A stretch of 64,000 nucleotides of DNA, taken from assembly GCA_036226585.1 (NCBI GenBank), contig CP108997.1, positions 3,472,001 through 3,536,000 of the forward strand, read 5' to 3'. The position numbers and the translations under genes were made by a program. Shown piece by piece: positions 18,477-27,870 of this stretch. Origin of the DNA: Streptomyces sp. NBC_00708. GTDB taxonomy: Bacteria; Actinomycetota; Actinomycetes; Streptomycetales; Streptomycetaceae. The notes under the pieces were generated by a model that was not told the DNA's origin, did no database searches, and saw nothing but the letters and a program-made list of their open reading frames with translations. How positions within the stretch are numbered: position 1 is the first letter of the stretch; every line of letters begins with the position of its first letter.

Positions 18477-20639
18477 TCAGCGGCCGAGCCGCCCCCTGAC
18501 CATGCCGACCATGCCGTTGATCTCCTCGATACGCATTCTCTTGGCCGCGACGAAGAACACTCCCAGGAGCAGGACCCCGCCGCAGATCAGCGCGACAAGC
18601 GAGCCGAAGGCACCTTCGCCGAGCACGTTCAGGAGGCCGAAGCCGACGGCCCCGCCCACCACGGTGGCGGGAAGAGCCGCGAGGCACAGCCTGGCATAGG
18701 TGCGGACGACGTGGGCGCCGTCCAGATCGCCGCCCAGGCGGTTGCGCAGCCGGCGCCAGGCGATCCCGACACCGACGGCGTAGGCCAGACCGTACGAGGC
18801 GGCCATGCCGACCACGGCCCACTGGGCGGGGAGTACCACGTAGCAGAGGGCCGAGGCGGCCGCGTTGACCAGGGCGACGATGACGGTGTTGTAGAAGGGC
18901 GTGCGGGTGTCCTCGTACGCGTAGAACCCACGCAGCACCACGTACTGCACGGAGTACGGGATCAGACCGAGCCCGAAGGCCATCAGGATGAAGCCCATGG
19001 AGCGGGCGGCCGCGGGGCCGCTGGACGAGTACAGCAGGGTGCACATCGGCACGCCCAGGGCGAGGAACGCGAAGGCGACCGGCACGATGGCCACGGCGGA
19101 GTTGCGCAGGCCCTGCGAGATGTCGTCGCGGACGGCGCCCGGGTCGTTGTCGTGCGCGGCCCGGGAGATCCGGGGCAGCAGCGCGGCCATGACCGAGACG
19201 GTGATGATCGCCTGCGGCATGCCCCAGATCAGCTGGGCGTTGGAGTAGGCGAGGAAGCCCGCCCCGTCCTGCCCGGACGCCTTGCCGGCCGAGGTCGCGA
19301 GCTGGGTGACGACCAGGACGCCGGCCTGGTTGGCGAAGACGAACAGGACCGTCCACTTGGCCAGCTTCACCGTCTTGCCGAGACCATGGCCCTTCCAGTC
19401 GAACCGCGGGCGGAACCGGAAGCCTGCCTCGCGCAGGTACGGGATCATCGCCAGCGCCTGGACGACCAGGCCGAGCAGGGTGCCGATGCCCAGCAGCCGC
19501 ACGCCCTCCGGCGGGATCGTCTGGACGCCCATGTGGGACTGGTGGGACGTGCCGTAGACCCAGATGAACATGCCGAAGGTGAAGATCATGACGATGTTGT
19601 TGAGGACCGGGGTCCACATCATCGCGCCGAACTTCCCGCGGGCGTTCAGGATCTGGCCCATCACGACGTGCACACCCATGAAGAAGATGGTGGGCAGGCA
19701 GTAGCGGGCGAAGGTGACGGCGACGTTGTTGGCCGCCGGATCGTCCGCGATCGTCGACGACATCAGCCGGATGAGCCACGGAGCCGCGAAGACCACCACG
19801 GCGACGATGAGGCCGAGAGCGACCATCACCAGGGTCAGCAGCCGGTTGGCATAGGCCTCGCCGCCGTCCTCGTCGTCCTTCATGGAGCGGACGAGCTGGG
19901 GGACGAAGACGGAGTTCAGACCGCCGCCCACGGTGAGGATGTAGATCATCGTGGGCAGCGTGTAGGCGATGGTGAAGCTGTCGCCGAGCAGGGCCGCGCC
20001 GAGCGCCGCGGTGATCACGAGGCTGCGGACGAAGCCGGTGAGACGCGAGACGAGCGTGCCGGCCGCCATGACCGCACTGGACTTCAGCAGGCCGGAGGCA
20101 CGGCCGCCGGACTTGGGCGGCGCGGGAGCCGGGGCGGGCTCGGGCTGGGCGGGCGCCGGGGAGGCGGCGGGGCCCGCCGGGCCCTCCTGGTCCCGGAAGA
20201 GGTGGGCGAAGGCGTCGGGCTCGTCGTGGTCCTCGGAGGCCCGGGTGACGAGGTCGTCCACGCCCACGAACTGGGTGGTCGCGGCGTTGTCACCGTACGG
20301 GAGGTGACGGGAGGGCCCGGCGGGCTCGGGTGGCGGAGTCTGCGCCCAGATACGGGGGTCGGGGGCGTACTGGGCGGCCGGAGGCTGCTGGTAGAGCGGC
20401 TGAGGCTGCTGATAGGTACCGGGAGGCGGCGGCGGGTGCGCCGCGCGGTCGTACAGCGCCTCGTCCACCGGGTCCTGGGCGGAGAGGTCCTGGGCCCGGT
20501 AGGGGTCGTAGTCGTACGTGGACTGCAGATACGGATCCGGCGCCGGCTCCTGCTCCGGCCCAGGGGGTACCGGAGGGCCGCCGGAGTACCCGGCCCCGCC
20601 CGCACCCTGACCACGGTCACCGTCGTACGGCGCGTTCAT
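18477..20639 (-). CDS. murJ: MurJ (MviN), lipid II flippase
   Basis: This MOP-superfamily flippase moves the peptidoglycan precursor lipid II across the membrane. The 720-residue protein begins with a disordered Pro/Tyr/Gln-rich cytoplasmic region of about 170 residues, a feature of actinobacterial MurJ. About 14 transmembrane helices follow. The conserved first helices read SSAVMAAGTLVSRLTGFVRS, matching the MurJ N-terminal signature with its functional arginines. ATG 20639 is the start. It lies 49 bp downstream of the DUF6049 gene and upstream of the pseudokinase gene on the same strand, so co-expression is likely. Confidence 0.95.
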   Translation of the reverse strand: MNAPYDGDRGQGAGGAGYSGGPPVPPGPEQEPAPDPYLQSTYDYDPYRAQDLSAQDPVDEALYDRAAHPPPPPGTYQQPQPLYQQPPAAQYAPDPRIWAQTPPPEPAGPSRHLPYGDNAATTQFVGVDDLVTRASEDHDEPDAFAHLFRDQEGPAGPAASPAPAQPEPAPAPAPPKSGGRASGLLKSSAVMAAGTLVSRLTGFVRSLVITAALGAALLGDSFTIAYTLPTMIYILTVGGGLNSVFVPQLVRSMKDDEDGGEAYANRLLTLVMVALGLIVAVVVFAAPWLIRLMSSTIADDPAANNVAVTFARYCLPTIFFMGVHVVMGQILNARGKFGAMMWTPVLNNIVMIFTFGMFIWVYGTSHQSHMGVQTIPPEGVRLLGIGTLLGLVVQALAMIPYLREAGFRFRPRFDWKGHGLGKTVKLAKWTVLFVFANQAGVLVVTQLATSAGKASGQDGAGFLAYSNAQLIWGMPQAIITVSVMAALLPRISRAAHDNDPGAVRDDISQGLRNSAVAIVPVAFAFLALGVPMCTLLYSSSGPAAARSMGFILMAFGLGLIPYSVQYVVLRGFYAYEDTRTPFYNTVIVALVNAAASALCYVVLPAQWAVVGMAASYGLAYAVGVGIAWRRLRNRLGGDLDGAHVVRTYARLCLAALPATVVGGAVGFGLLNVLGEGAFGSLVALICGGVLLLGVFFVAAKRMRIEEINGMVGMVRGRLGR

Positions 20640-20688
20640 CGAAACCCCACCTCATTGTCCCCGGCCGACCGGCCACGACAGACATCGC

Positions 20689-22986
20689 TCAACGGTCCAC
20701 TTTCTCACCCGTGTCCGACGGCTCCGCGCTTTCGGGACCGGTGTCCGGCGTCGGGTCACTCGGCTGCTCGGGTTCACTGCCGTCGTCGCCCGACGTGCCG
20801 CCCGCGTTGGCACGCTTCCGATGTGCATACATCCTGATGCCGGCCAGGACCAGCAGCAGCAGTCCGCCGGCGATCACCAGAAGCACCGTCGGGGTGATCT
20901 CGGAGACCTTCACGGTGAAGGCCATTTCCTCACCGTACGGAGTTCCGTCCTCCGTGTAGAGCTGTGCGGTCATCTGGACCTGGCCGTTGATGTTGGCCGC
21001 CGCGTCGAATTTCACCGACTGGCTGTGCCCGGCGCCGATCTGGATGGGCTGCTCCGCCATGCTGCCGCCGTCATTCAGCTTGAGCCGGGTCGCGTTGTCC
21101 GACTTCAGCCGCAGCACCAGGTGATCGACGTCCTGCAGCAACCTGTTCTGCACGGTCACGGGGATCGTGGCGCTGCGTCCGGACAGGGTGATGTCCGACT
21201 TCGGGACGAGCTGGACCTCACCGACCAGGCCCTGGAGGTAGGTGCGCACCGCGTCCCGGTACTGCTGGGCCTGCAGCGGCTTGCCCCGCCACGAGGTGGA
21301 CATGGACCGGTTGACGGCGTTGCCGAAGGGGGTCACCACCCGCTCGGGGTGGGTGAGGATCACCTGGAAGTTGTCGAGCGAGGACTGGATGGACTTGATG
21401 TCCTGGAAGGCCTGGGTGGGCAGTTCCTGGCGGCGCAGCTGCTTCGGGTACCGGGAGGCCGGAGGGACCTCGGTGGTCGCCTCCGCGTCCGGCTTGGTGG
21501 CGGAGGCCTGCGTCAGCCCCTGGGACTGCGTCCAGCGGTCGCCGTTCAGGGCGTGGAGGGCGCGCGCCATCGACTGTGCCTGGGCGATCGTCGGCATGCG
21601 CTGCGGTGCGACCACGACGGACCGGTCCTTGTCCGTGTCCTGCTCGGCCAGGGCCAGGGTCAGGGCAAGGAACTTCTGGACGGCGAGCGTGGAGTTCCCT
21701 GCCTTCCCCATGTCGCCCTGGAAGGCCGTGGAGAGCCTGGCGTCGGCGACCACCGCTGTGGTGCCGCCGCCGATCGGGCGGGCGGCTGAGGGCGTGTAGG
21801 ACAGGTTCCCGGTCTCTTCCAGACTGTCACTGCGGGCAATCACGCGGTGGGCGCCGGCCGAGGTGGCGACATCCACGATCGACGGGTCCACCGCACCGTC
21901 CACCGGCCATGCGAAGTCGGTCGACGGCTTCAGATGGAGGATGGTCTCCACCGTCATGCCGGCGACCTCGCTGGCGGTCTGCAGATGGCTGAGCGTGCCC
22001 GAGACGTTCTTGCCTCGATGGGCGATCGAAGCCAGGTCCGGGTCGCCGAACGGCAGGGCCACGACCTTGCCCTCGGACACGGCCCCTTCCAGCGAGGTGA
22101 GCCACTTCTTGGCCAGCTCCTGGTTCGTCCCGGCGACCGTGGTGTCGCCGGACCTGACCCGGTAGGGCTTGGTCATCGCGTCGACGCTGGCCAGCAGGTC
22201 CGGATCGATGACCCAGGTCACGGGCAGTTGCTTGCCCAGCGACACCATCTGTTCGAGACGGCCCCCCGGTGCGATCTCGGCAGCGAGGTCGTCGTCGGCG
22301 AACACGGGGGTCTGCTGTTCGTCGGAGCCGGTCTCCGCCGTGAGGTGCGCCGACGCGATCAGCGGCCAGAGGTAGCTGATGCCGACCCTGGAGTCGCGTT
22401 CCCCGTCCTGCCAGGGCAGGAAGGTCCGCTTGATGCCGAGCACCTGGTCGTACACGGTGTGTGAGGTGCGGCCGGACAGCGAGACACCGAGCTGGTAGAC
22501 CCCGTCGTCACCGAGCCCCAGCTTGTTGACCGGAACCGACAGCGTGAAGTCCTGGCTGATGCCCGAACGCAGCTTGTCGATCTCGACCGTGTACTTGCCC
22601 CCGATCGGATAGGGATCGGTACCGGGCAGGTATCCCGTACGGCGGGCGGCCGCGTCGACGGCGGTCCTGCTGTAGAGCCGGGGGCCGACCCGCAGGTCGA
22701 CCTGGGCGTCGGTGACCGTCTCCTTGCCCTTGTTGGTCAGGGTGCCGGAGATCGTCAGCGTGTCCCCCTTCTCAGGGGCGCTGGGGGTGACCTCGTCCAG
22801 TGACACCGAGACCGTGCTCGAACCCGTAGGAGCCTTCGTCGTCGTGTCGGCTCGTGCCTGCGGGGCGGTCGCTCCGGCCAGCAGGGCGGCGACGAGCGGA
22901 GCCCCGGCCAGCACGGCGGCTGTGCGCCGCAGCCACCGGCGGGCAGGAGAGGGATTCATCCCCTGGATGTCTGCCGCCTCGGCCAC
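20689..22986 (-). CDS. Large secreted, membrane-anchored DUF6049-type protein
   Basis: This 765-residue protein is the positional counterpart of mycobacterial Rv3909. The N-terminus has a signal sequence with arginines (ARRWLRRTAAVLAGAPLVAAL...ARA), possibly Tat-like. The extracytoplasmic part starts with an Ig/CARDB-like beta region (DTLTISGTLTNKGKETVTDA), then a long region with WVIDPDLLASVDAM and HPERVVTPFGNAVNRSMS, suggesting a polysaccharide-enzyme-like fold. The C-terminus has one transmembrane helix near 720-740 and an acidic cytoplasmic tail. GTG 22986 is preceded by GAGGGACGGG; ATG 22959 is an alternative. It is first in the run to murJ and the pseudokinase, pointing to envelope work. 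The function is unknown. Confidence 0.82.
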   Translation of the reverse strand: MAEAADIQGMNPSPARRWLRRTAAVLAGAPLVAALLAGATAPQARADTTTKAPTGSSTVSVSLDEVTPSAPEKGDTLTISGTLTNKGKETVTDAQVDLRVGPRLYSRTAVDAAARRTGYLPGTDPYPIGGKYTVEIDKLRSGISQDFTLSVPVNKLGLGDDGVYQLGVSLSGRTSHTVYDQVLGIKRTFLPWQDGERDSRVGISYLWPLIASAHLTAETGSDEQQTPVFADDDLAAEIAPGGRLEQMVSLGKQLPVTWVIDPDLLASVDAMTKPYRVRSGDTTVAGTNQELAKKWLTSLEGAVSEGKVVALPFGDPDLASIAHRGKNVSGTLSHLQTASEVAGMTVETILHLKPSTDFAWPVDGAVDPSIVDVATSAGAHRVIARSDSLEETGNLSYTPSAARPIGGGTTAVVADARLSTAFQGDMGKAGNSTLAVQKFLALTLALAEQDTDKDRSVVVAPQRMPTIAQAQSMARALHALNGDRWTQSQGLTQASATKPDAEATTEVPPASRYPKQLRRQELPTQAFQDIKSIQSSLDNFQVILTHPERVVTPFGNAVNRSMSTSWRGKPLQAQQYRDAVRTYLQGLVGEVQLVPKSDITLSGRSATIPVTVQNRLLQDVDHLVLRLKSDNATRLKLNDGGSMAEQPIQIGAGHSQSVKFDAAANINGQVQMTAQLYTEDGTPYGEEMAFTVKVSEITPTVLLVIAGGLLLLVLAGIRMYAHRKRANAGGTSGDDGSEPEQPSDPTPDTGPESAEPSDTGEKVDR

Positions 22987-23164
22987 GCCTACCCGTCCCT
23001 CGTCGTCGTCAGCTGTCGATCGTTGTCCGCTGCTGCGTCCCCGCATGGTAACGAGGTGCGTCGGAGCTAAGTGCCGGGGAGTGTGCTGCATGATCGGGAG
23101 AGTCTTGCAGGGTCGAGTAAATGCGTGACGCCCGGACCGGCACGGGCACGTACCCTTTTCTGTT

Positions 23165-24607
23165 GTGCCGAACGCCAACGAAGACAACCTCAGCGCCCTG
23201 ACCCAGGTGCAGCACCGCGCAGTCAGTGAACTGCTGCGTGTATCCCCGGTCGCCGATGATCTCGCCCGCCGATTCCGGGATGCCGGATTCAGTCTCGCAC
23301 TGGTCGGCGGCTCGGTCCGCGACGCGCTGCTCGGCAGGCTGGGGAACGACCTGGACTTCACGACCGACGCCCGCCCCGAGGACGTGCTGAAGATCGTCAG
23401 GCCGTGGGCCGACTCCGTGTGGGAGGTCGGGATCGCTTTCGGCACGGTGGGCGCGCAGAAGAACGGCTACCAGATCGAAGTCACCACGTATCGGTCGGAG
23501 GCGTACGACAGGACCTCACGCAAGCCGGAAGTGTCTTACGGCAACTCCATCGAGGACGACCTCGTGCGACGCGACTTCACGGTCAACGCCATGGCCGTCG
23601 CGCTGCCCGAGAAGGAGTTCATCGACCCTCATGGGGGCCTGGAGGACCTGTCCGAACGGGTCCTGCGCACCCCTGGGACGCCCGAGGAGTCCTTCTCCGA
23701 CGACCCGCTACGCATGCTGCGCGCGGCACGGTTCGCCGCGCAGCTCGACTTCCAGGTGGCTCCCGAGGTCGTCACCGCCATGACGGAGATGGCCGGACGG
23801 ATCGAGATCGTCTCCGCCGAGCGCGTGCGCGAGGAGCTGAACAAGCTCCTGCTCTCCTCGCACCCTCGCGAGGGACTGTCGCTCCTCGTCGACACAGGGC
23901 TTGCCCAGCAGGTGTTGCCCGAGTTGCCGGCGCTCCGGCTGGAGAGTGACGAGCACCACCGGCACAAGGACGTCTACGAGCACTCCCTGACCGTGCTGGA
24001 GCAGGCGATCGACCTGGAGGAGGACGGGCCGGACCTTGTGCTCCGTCTTGCCGCTCTCCTGCATGACATCGGCAAGCCGAGGACGCGGCGCTTCGAGAAG
24101 GACGGGCGGGTCTCCTTCCATCATCACGAGGTGGTGGGCGCCAAGATGACCAAGAAGCGCATGACGGCGCTCAAGTACTCCAACGAGATGGTCAAGGACG
24201 TCTCGAAGCTGGTGGAGCTCCATCTGCGCTTCCATGGCTACGGCGACGGCGAGTGGACCGACTCCGCGGTGCGCCGCTACGTGCGGGACGCAGGCCCGCT
24301 CCTGGAGCGGCTGCACAAGCTGACCCGGTCGGACTGCACCACGCGCAACAAGCGCAAGGCCGCTGCTCTCTCCCGCACCTACGACGGGCTGGAGGAGCGC
24401 ATTGCTCAGCTGAAGAGCCAGGAAGAGCTGGACGCGATCCGGCCGGACCTGGACGGCAACGAGATCATGCAGATCCTGGGCGTGGGTCCGGGCCCGGTTA
24501 TCGGCAAGGCCTACGCGTTCCTGCTGGAACTGCGCCTCGAGAACGGCCCGCTGGCGCATGACGAGGCGGTCGCGGAACTGAAGAAGTGGTGGGAGGCCCA
24601 GAGCTGA
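23165..24607 (+). CDS. pcnA: CCA tRNA nucleotidyltransferase
   Basis: This 480-residue polymerase-beta-superfamily enzyme adds or repairs the CCA end of tRNAs; actinobacterial members carry the PcnA label but are CCA-adding. The head domain shows LVGGSVRDALLGRLGNDLDF (G-G-x-V-R-D and the catalytic D-x-D) at about 43-62. The flexible-loop R-R-D-F-T-V-N-A motif follows (VRRDFTVNAMAVAL). An HD domain (LLHDIGKPRTRR, then HHHEVVGA) lies near 300. The GTG start is at 23165. It is divergent from the DUF6049 gene; the mutT4 gene found between them in Mycobacterium is absent. Downstream are two parS palindromes. Confidence 0.95.
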   Translation: MPNANEDNLSALTQVQHRAVSELLRVSPVADDLARRFRDAGFSLALVGGSVRDALLGRLGNDLDFTTDARPEDVLKIVRPWADSVWEVGIAFGTVGAQKNGYQIEVTTYRSEAYDRTSRKPEVSYGNSIEDDLVRRDFTVNAMAVALPEKEFIDPHGGLEDLSERVLRTPGTPEESFSDDPLRMLRAARFAAQLDFQVAPEVVTAMTEMAGRIEIVSAERVREELNKLLLSSHPREGLSLLVDTGLAQQVLPELPALRLESDEHHRHKDVYEHSLTVLEQAIDLEEDGPDLVLRLAALLHDIGKPRTRRFEKDGRVSFHHHEVVGAKMTKKRMTALKYSNEMVKDVSKLVELHLRFHGYGDGEWTDSAVRRYVRDAGPLLERLHKLTRSDCTTRNKRKAAALSRTYDGLEERIAQLKSQEELDAIRPDLDGNEIMQILGVGPGPVIGKAYAFLLELRLENGPLAHDEAVAELKKWWEAQS

Positions 24608-24630
24608 GGCTCGCGGCTCCCGATCCACGG

Positions 24631-24670
24631 CGACGGCGCTCATGTTTCACGTGAAACATGAGCGCCGTCG
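24631..24670. promoter_or_regulatory. parS: parS inside a perfect 40-bp palindrome
   Basis: The GTTTCACGTGAAAC core at 24644-24657 is extended by 13 bp of perfect symmetry on each side, giving a 40-bp palindrome with no loop. It lies in the convergent gap between pcnA and the LppU-type gene and could also act as a transcription terminator. Confidence 0.95.
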
Positions 24671-24677
24671 CATACGA

Positions 24678-24711
24678 CGAGGGCGTTGTTTCACGTGAAA
24701 CAACGCCCTCG
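24678..24711. promoter_or_regulatory. parS: parS inside a perfect 34-bp palindrome
   Basis: A second parS core (24688-24701) lies 44 bp centre to centre from the first and has 10 bp of extra perfect symmetry on each side. The two sites are in tandem in the same convergent gap, with arms of different sequence. Confidence 0.95.
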
Positions 24712-24737
24712 GTCGGTGTGCCGGGTGATGCGGAGGC

Positions 24738-25298
24738 TCAGCCGGCCGGCTTGAGCGGCGTCAGGCAGAGCACGACGCTGCTGCGACTCTTACGGCGTCC
24801 CGAGCTCTCGGTGTAGGCGGAGTACTTCTCCGCGTCACAGAGGTCCGTGTCGGTCGTGTTGTCGTGCACCTCCGCAACCTTGTACTCGGCGGCGGACGAG
24901 GAGCAGTCGACGGACTTCATGTCCGGGTCGAAGTTGGTGCCCTTGTTCTCCAGGCAGTCCCCGACCGCAGCGGCCTTGGCGTCGGACTCGAACAGCTCGC
25001 CCAGGCCGAACTTCAGCCCGACGAGCACGGCGAGGCCCACCACGATGATGATGATGTTGCGCGTGGCGAGGAAGGCCTTCTTGCCGCCCGACGGCTGCGA
25101 AGGGCCTTGGGGGCCCTGAGGGCCTCCCCATCCCTGCGGCTGCTGACCCTGGTGCGGCGGGTAGGGCTGCTGGGGCCCGCCCCACCCCTGCTGCTGCGGC
25201 TGTTGCGGCGGGTAGCCGTATCCGCCCTGCTGCGGCGGATAGGGCTGAGCCGGCTGCTGGCCGTATGGCCCGTTGCCCTGCTGCGGCGGGTAAGTCAT
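24738..25298 (-). CDS. LppU-type membrane-anchored protein
   Basis: This 186-residue protein resembles the family named LppU/SCO3897. The first 75 residues are a Pro/Gln/Gly/Tyr-rich low-complexity tail (repeats of PYPPQQG type). One transmembrane helix follows (NIIIIVVGLAVLVGLKFGLG, about 83-102). The extracytoplasmic domain has cysteines in VGDCLE, SVDCSSS, TDLCDAE and VVLCLTP, probably two disulfides. ATG 25298 has GGGGGC upstream; an in-frame GTG at 25319 is less likely. No function is established. It is convergent with pcnA across the twin parS palindromes. Confidence 0.75.
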   Translation of the reverse strand: MTYPPQQGNGPYGQQPAQPYPPQQGGYGYPPQQPQQQGWGGPQQPYPPHQGQQPQGWGGPQGPQGPSQPSGGKKAFLATRNIIIIVVGLAVLVGLKFGLGELFESDAKAAAVGDCLENKGTNFDPDMKSVDCSSSAAEYKVAEVHDNTTDTDLCDAEKYSAYTESSGRRKSRSSVVLCLTPLKPAG

Positions 25299-25342
25299 GT
25301 GTATGCCCCCGTGATTCACGTGTCTTGCTTGACGCGGGCACG

Positions 25343-26611
25343 CTATAGGACATCACTGCCCCGACTCCAATGCGTCAGGTACAGGCCCACGCCTGCGTAG
25401 AGCGCTGCCACGCCGATGACGAGTGCCACTGAGCGCCCGTCAGGGGGCAGCAGCAGCGCGGCGGCCGCTGCCGCGGCGACGAAGGCCACGTTGAACAGCA
25501 CGTCGTAGAACGAGAAGGCCCTGCCGCGGTAGGCATCGTCCACGGCGGTCTGCACCACGGTGTCCGTGGCGATCTTCGTGCCTTGGGTGATGAGCCCGAG
25601 GACGAAGGCGGCCACGAGCATCGGCGCGGGCGCGAACCACAGCCCCAGGGCGGGTTCGAGGACCGCGGCGGACCCGGCGCACACCGCCATCCAGCGGAAC
25701 CGACCGAGCCTCCCTGCGGCCCAGGGGGTCAGCACAGCCGCCGCGAAGAAGCCGGCACCGGAGACCACCACCGCCAGGCCGAGCAGGGCCAGGCCGTCGT
25801 CCTCGCTGTCCGTCCAGGCGTACCGGCACAGCATCAGGACCATGACGGTCAGTGCCCCGTAACAGAAGCGGATCGCCGTCATAGCGGTCAGCGCCCGTGA
25901 GGCGCTGCGGTGTTCCGCCACATGCCGCAGTCCGTCGAGGAGCCCGCCGGCCGCCGCGGCGAGTGCCGACCGCAGGGGCACCCGGCCGGCGCCGTGGTCG
26001 GGTCCGAGGAGCCCTGTTGCCAGTCGCAGCGCCGCCAGTGCCGAAGCGAAATAGAGCGCCGCCCCCAGCAGCACCACCACGGCGTCGGAGTCCGCCACCA
26101 GCAGCCGCACTGCGAAGGCGAGCCCGCCGCCCGCCGTGGCGGCGAGGGTGCCCGCGGTCGGCGAGAGCGAGTTGGCGAGCACCAGCCGCTCCCGGTCGAC
26201 CAGGCGCGGGAGTACGGCGGAGAGTCCGGCGAGGACGAAGCGGTTGACGGCGGTGACACAGAGCGCCGAGGCGTAGAAGAGCCAGAGGGGAGCCGCCCCG
26301 ATGATCAGGAGCGCGGTGCAGCAGGCGAGGGCCGAGCGCAGCAGGTTGCCGTAGAGGAAAACTTGGCGCCGGGGCCAGCGGTCCAGCAGCACGCCCGCGA
26401 ACGGGCCGATGAGGGAGTAGGGGAGCAGGAGCACGGCCATGGCGGAGGCGATGGCGCCCGCGGACGCCTGCTTCTCCGGCGTGAAGACCACGTGCGCGGC
26501 CAGAGCCACCTGATAGACGCCGTCGGCCGCCTGGGACAGGATCCGCACGGCCAGCAGGCGGCGGAAGTTCCGCAGGCGCAGGAGTACGCGCAGGTCACGC
26601 ACGACGGGCAT
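25343..26611 (-). CDS. MFS transporter, substrate unknown
   Basis: This is a 422-residue major facilitator of about 12 helices. After MPVVRDLRVLLRLRNFRRLL comes the first helix, and the MFS loop 2-3 motif is seen as GVLLDRWPRRQVFLYGN (G-x3-D-R-x-x-R-R). The ATG at 26611 has no ribosome site, and GTG 26626 is also possible. Only 22 bp separate the ATG from the strong hairpin at 26634-26666, so it may be translated from a very short leader or by read-through from ino1. No marker for a substrate is visible. Confidence 0.78.
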   Translation of the reverse strand: MPVVRDLRVLLRLRNFRRLLAVRILSQAADGVYQVALAAHVVFTPEKQASAGAIASAMAVLLLPYSLIGPFAGVLLDRWPRRQVFLYGNLLRSALACCTALLIIGAAPLWLFYASALCVTAVNRFVLAGLSAVLPRLVDRERLVLANSLSPTAGTLAATAGGGLAFAVRLLVADSDAVVVLLGAALYFASALAALRLATGLLGPDHGAGRVPLRSALAAAAGGLLDGLRHVAEHRSASRALTAMTAIRFCYGALTVMVLMLCRYAWTDSEDDGLALLGLAVVVSGAGFFAAAVLTPWAAGRLGRFRWMAVCAGSAAVLEPALGLWFAPAPMLVAAFVLGLITQGTKIATDTVVQTAVDDAYRGRAFSFYDVLFNVAFVAAAAAAALLLPPDGRSVALVIGVAALYAGVGLYLTHWSRGSDVL

Positions 26612-26633
26612 GGGAGCAAGAGTCACACACGTC

Positions 26634-26666
26634 GAGGGCCCCCGGGCGGATTGCCCGGGGGCCCTC
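26634..26666 (-). terminator. Terminator downstream of the padR-ino1 genes
   Basis: A 14-bp perfect G/C stem (26634-26647 with 26653-26666) has a five-base loop. It lies 59 bp past the ino1 stop and directly before the MFS gene. Confidence 0.85.
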
Positions 26667-26725
26667 AACGGCGCGGCAGCCGAGAAGCGTTGCCGCTCCT
26701 CATCTGCCGGACCGACTCACGTGAG

Positions 26726-27808
26726 TCAGTGGGAGACCTCACCGCGGATGAACTTCTCGACGTTCTCGCGGGCCTCGTCGTCGAAGTACTGGACCGGCGG
26801 GGACTTCATGAAGTACGAGGACGCCGAGAGGATCGGGCCACCGATGCCGCGGTCCTTGGCGATCTTCGCCGCACGGACGGCGTCGATGATGACACCGGCC
26901 GAGTTCGGGGAGTCCCAGACCTCGAGCTTGTACTCCAGGTTCAGCGGGACGTCACCGAAGGCGCGGCCCTCAAGGCGCACGTACGCCCACTTGCGGTCGT
27001 CCAGCCAGGCCACGTAGTCCGACGGGCCGATGTGGACGTTGTCCGCACCGAGCTCACGGTCACGGATCTGCGAGGTGACGGCCTGCGTCTTCGAGATCTT
27101 CTTGGACTCCAGGCGCTCACGCTCGAGCATGTTCTTGAAGTCCATGTTGCCGCCGACGTTCAGCTGCATCGTACGGTCCAGGATGACGCCCCGGTCCTCG
27201 AAGAGCTTCGCCATCACGCGGTGCGTGATGGTGGCGCCGACCTGCGACTTGATGTCGTCGCCGACGATCGGGACACCGGCCTCGGTGAACTTGTCCGCCC
27301 ACTCCTTGGTGCCGGCGATGAAGACCGGGAGGGCGTTGACGAACGCGACCTTGGCGTCGATGGCGCACTGGGCGTAGAACTTCGCGGCCACCTCGGAACC
27401 CACCGGGAGGTAGCAGACCAGGACGTCGACCTTGCGGTCCTTGAGGATCTGGACGATGTCGACCGGGGCCTCGGCCGACTCCTCGATGGTCTGGCGGTAG
27501 TACTTGCCCAGGCCGTCGTGGGTGTGGCCGCGCTGGACGGTGACACCGGCGTTCGGCACGTCGCAGAGCTTGATGGTGTTGTTCTCGCTCGCGCCGATGG
27601 CGTCCGAGAGGTCCAGGCCGACCTTCTTCGCGTCGACGTCGAACGCGGCGACGAACTCGACGTCCCGCACGTGGTATTCGCCGAACTGGACGTGCATCAG
27701 GCCGGGCACCTTGCCGGCCGGATCGGCGTCCTTGTAGTACTCGACGCCCTGGACCAGCGAGGCGGCGCAGTTGCCCACGCCGACGATGGCTACGCGAACC
27801 GAACCCAT
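26726..27808 (-). CDS. ino1: Inositol-3-phosphate synthase
   Basis: This enzyme converts glucose 6-phosphate to myo-inositol 3-phosphate using NAD, feeding mycothiol and phosphatidylinositol synthesis in actinobacteria. The 360-residue protein starts at ATG 27808 ([21 protein letters not shown], the NAD-binding G-x-G-x-x-A motif) with GGAGCAACC upstream. The family signatures [16 protein letters not shown] and [12 protein letters not shown] are present, with lysines at KSQ and the later SKTQAV. It follows padR by 62 bp on the same strand. It is probably controlled from the padR promoter, whose operator is at 28634-28660. Confidence 0.93.
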   Translation of the reverse strand: MGSVRVAIVGVGNCAASLVQGVEYYKDADPAGKVPGLMHVQFGEYHVRDVEFVAAFDVDAKKVGLDLSDAIGASENNTIKLCDVPNAGVTVQRGHTHDGLGKYYRQTIEESAEAPVDIVQILKDRKVDVLVCYLPVGSEVAAKFYAQCAIDAKVAFVNALPVFIAGTKEWADKFTEAGVPIVGDDIKSQVGATITHRVMAKLFEDRGVILDRTMQLNVGGNMDFKNMLERERLESKKISKTQAVTSQIRDRELGADNVHIGPSDYVAWLDDRKWAYVRLEGRAFGDVPLNLEYKLEVWDSPNSAGVIIDAVRAAKIAKDRGIGGPILSASSYFMKSPPVQYFDDEARENVEKFIRGEVSH

Positions 27809-27870
27809 TCCGGTTGCTCCCTGTGTGTAATGGATGTTTCTGATGAGCCCGCCGCGGATCTGCGGTGAAC

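Noticed and set aside
22987..23164. Expected mutT4 gene between the DUF6049 gene and pcnA, as in Mycobacterium
   Set aside because: The gap is only 178 bp and no NUDIX box is present; the gene is absent here.
26714..26727. Perfect palindrome GACTCACGTGAGTC, similar to parS
   Set aside because: It lacks the GTTTC/GAAAC arms, overlaps the ino1 stop codon and is not a parS match.
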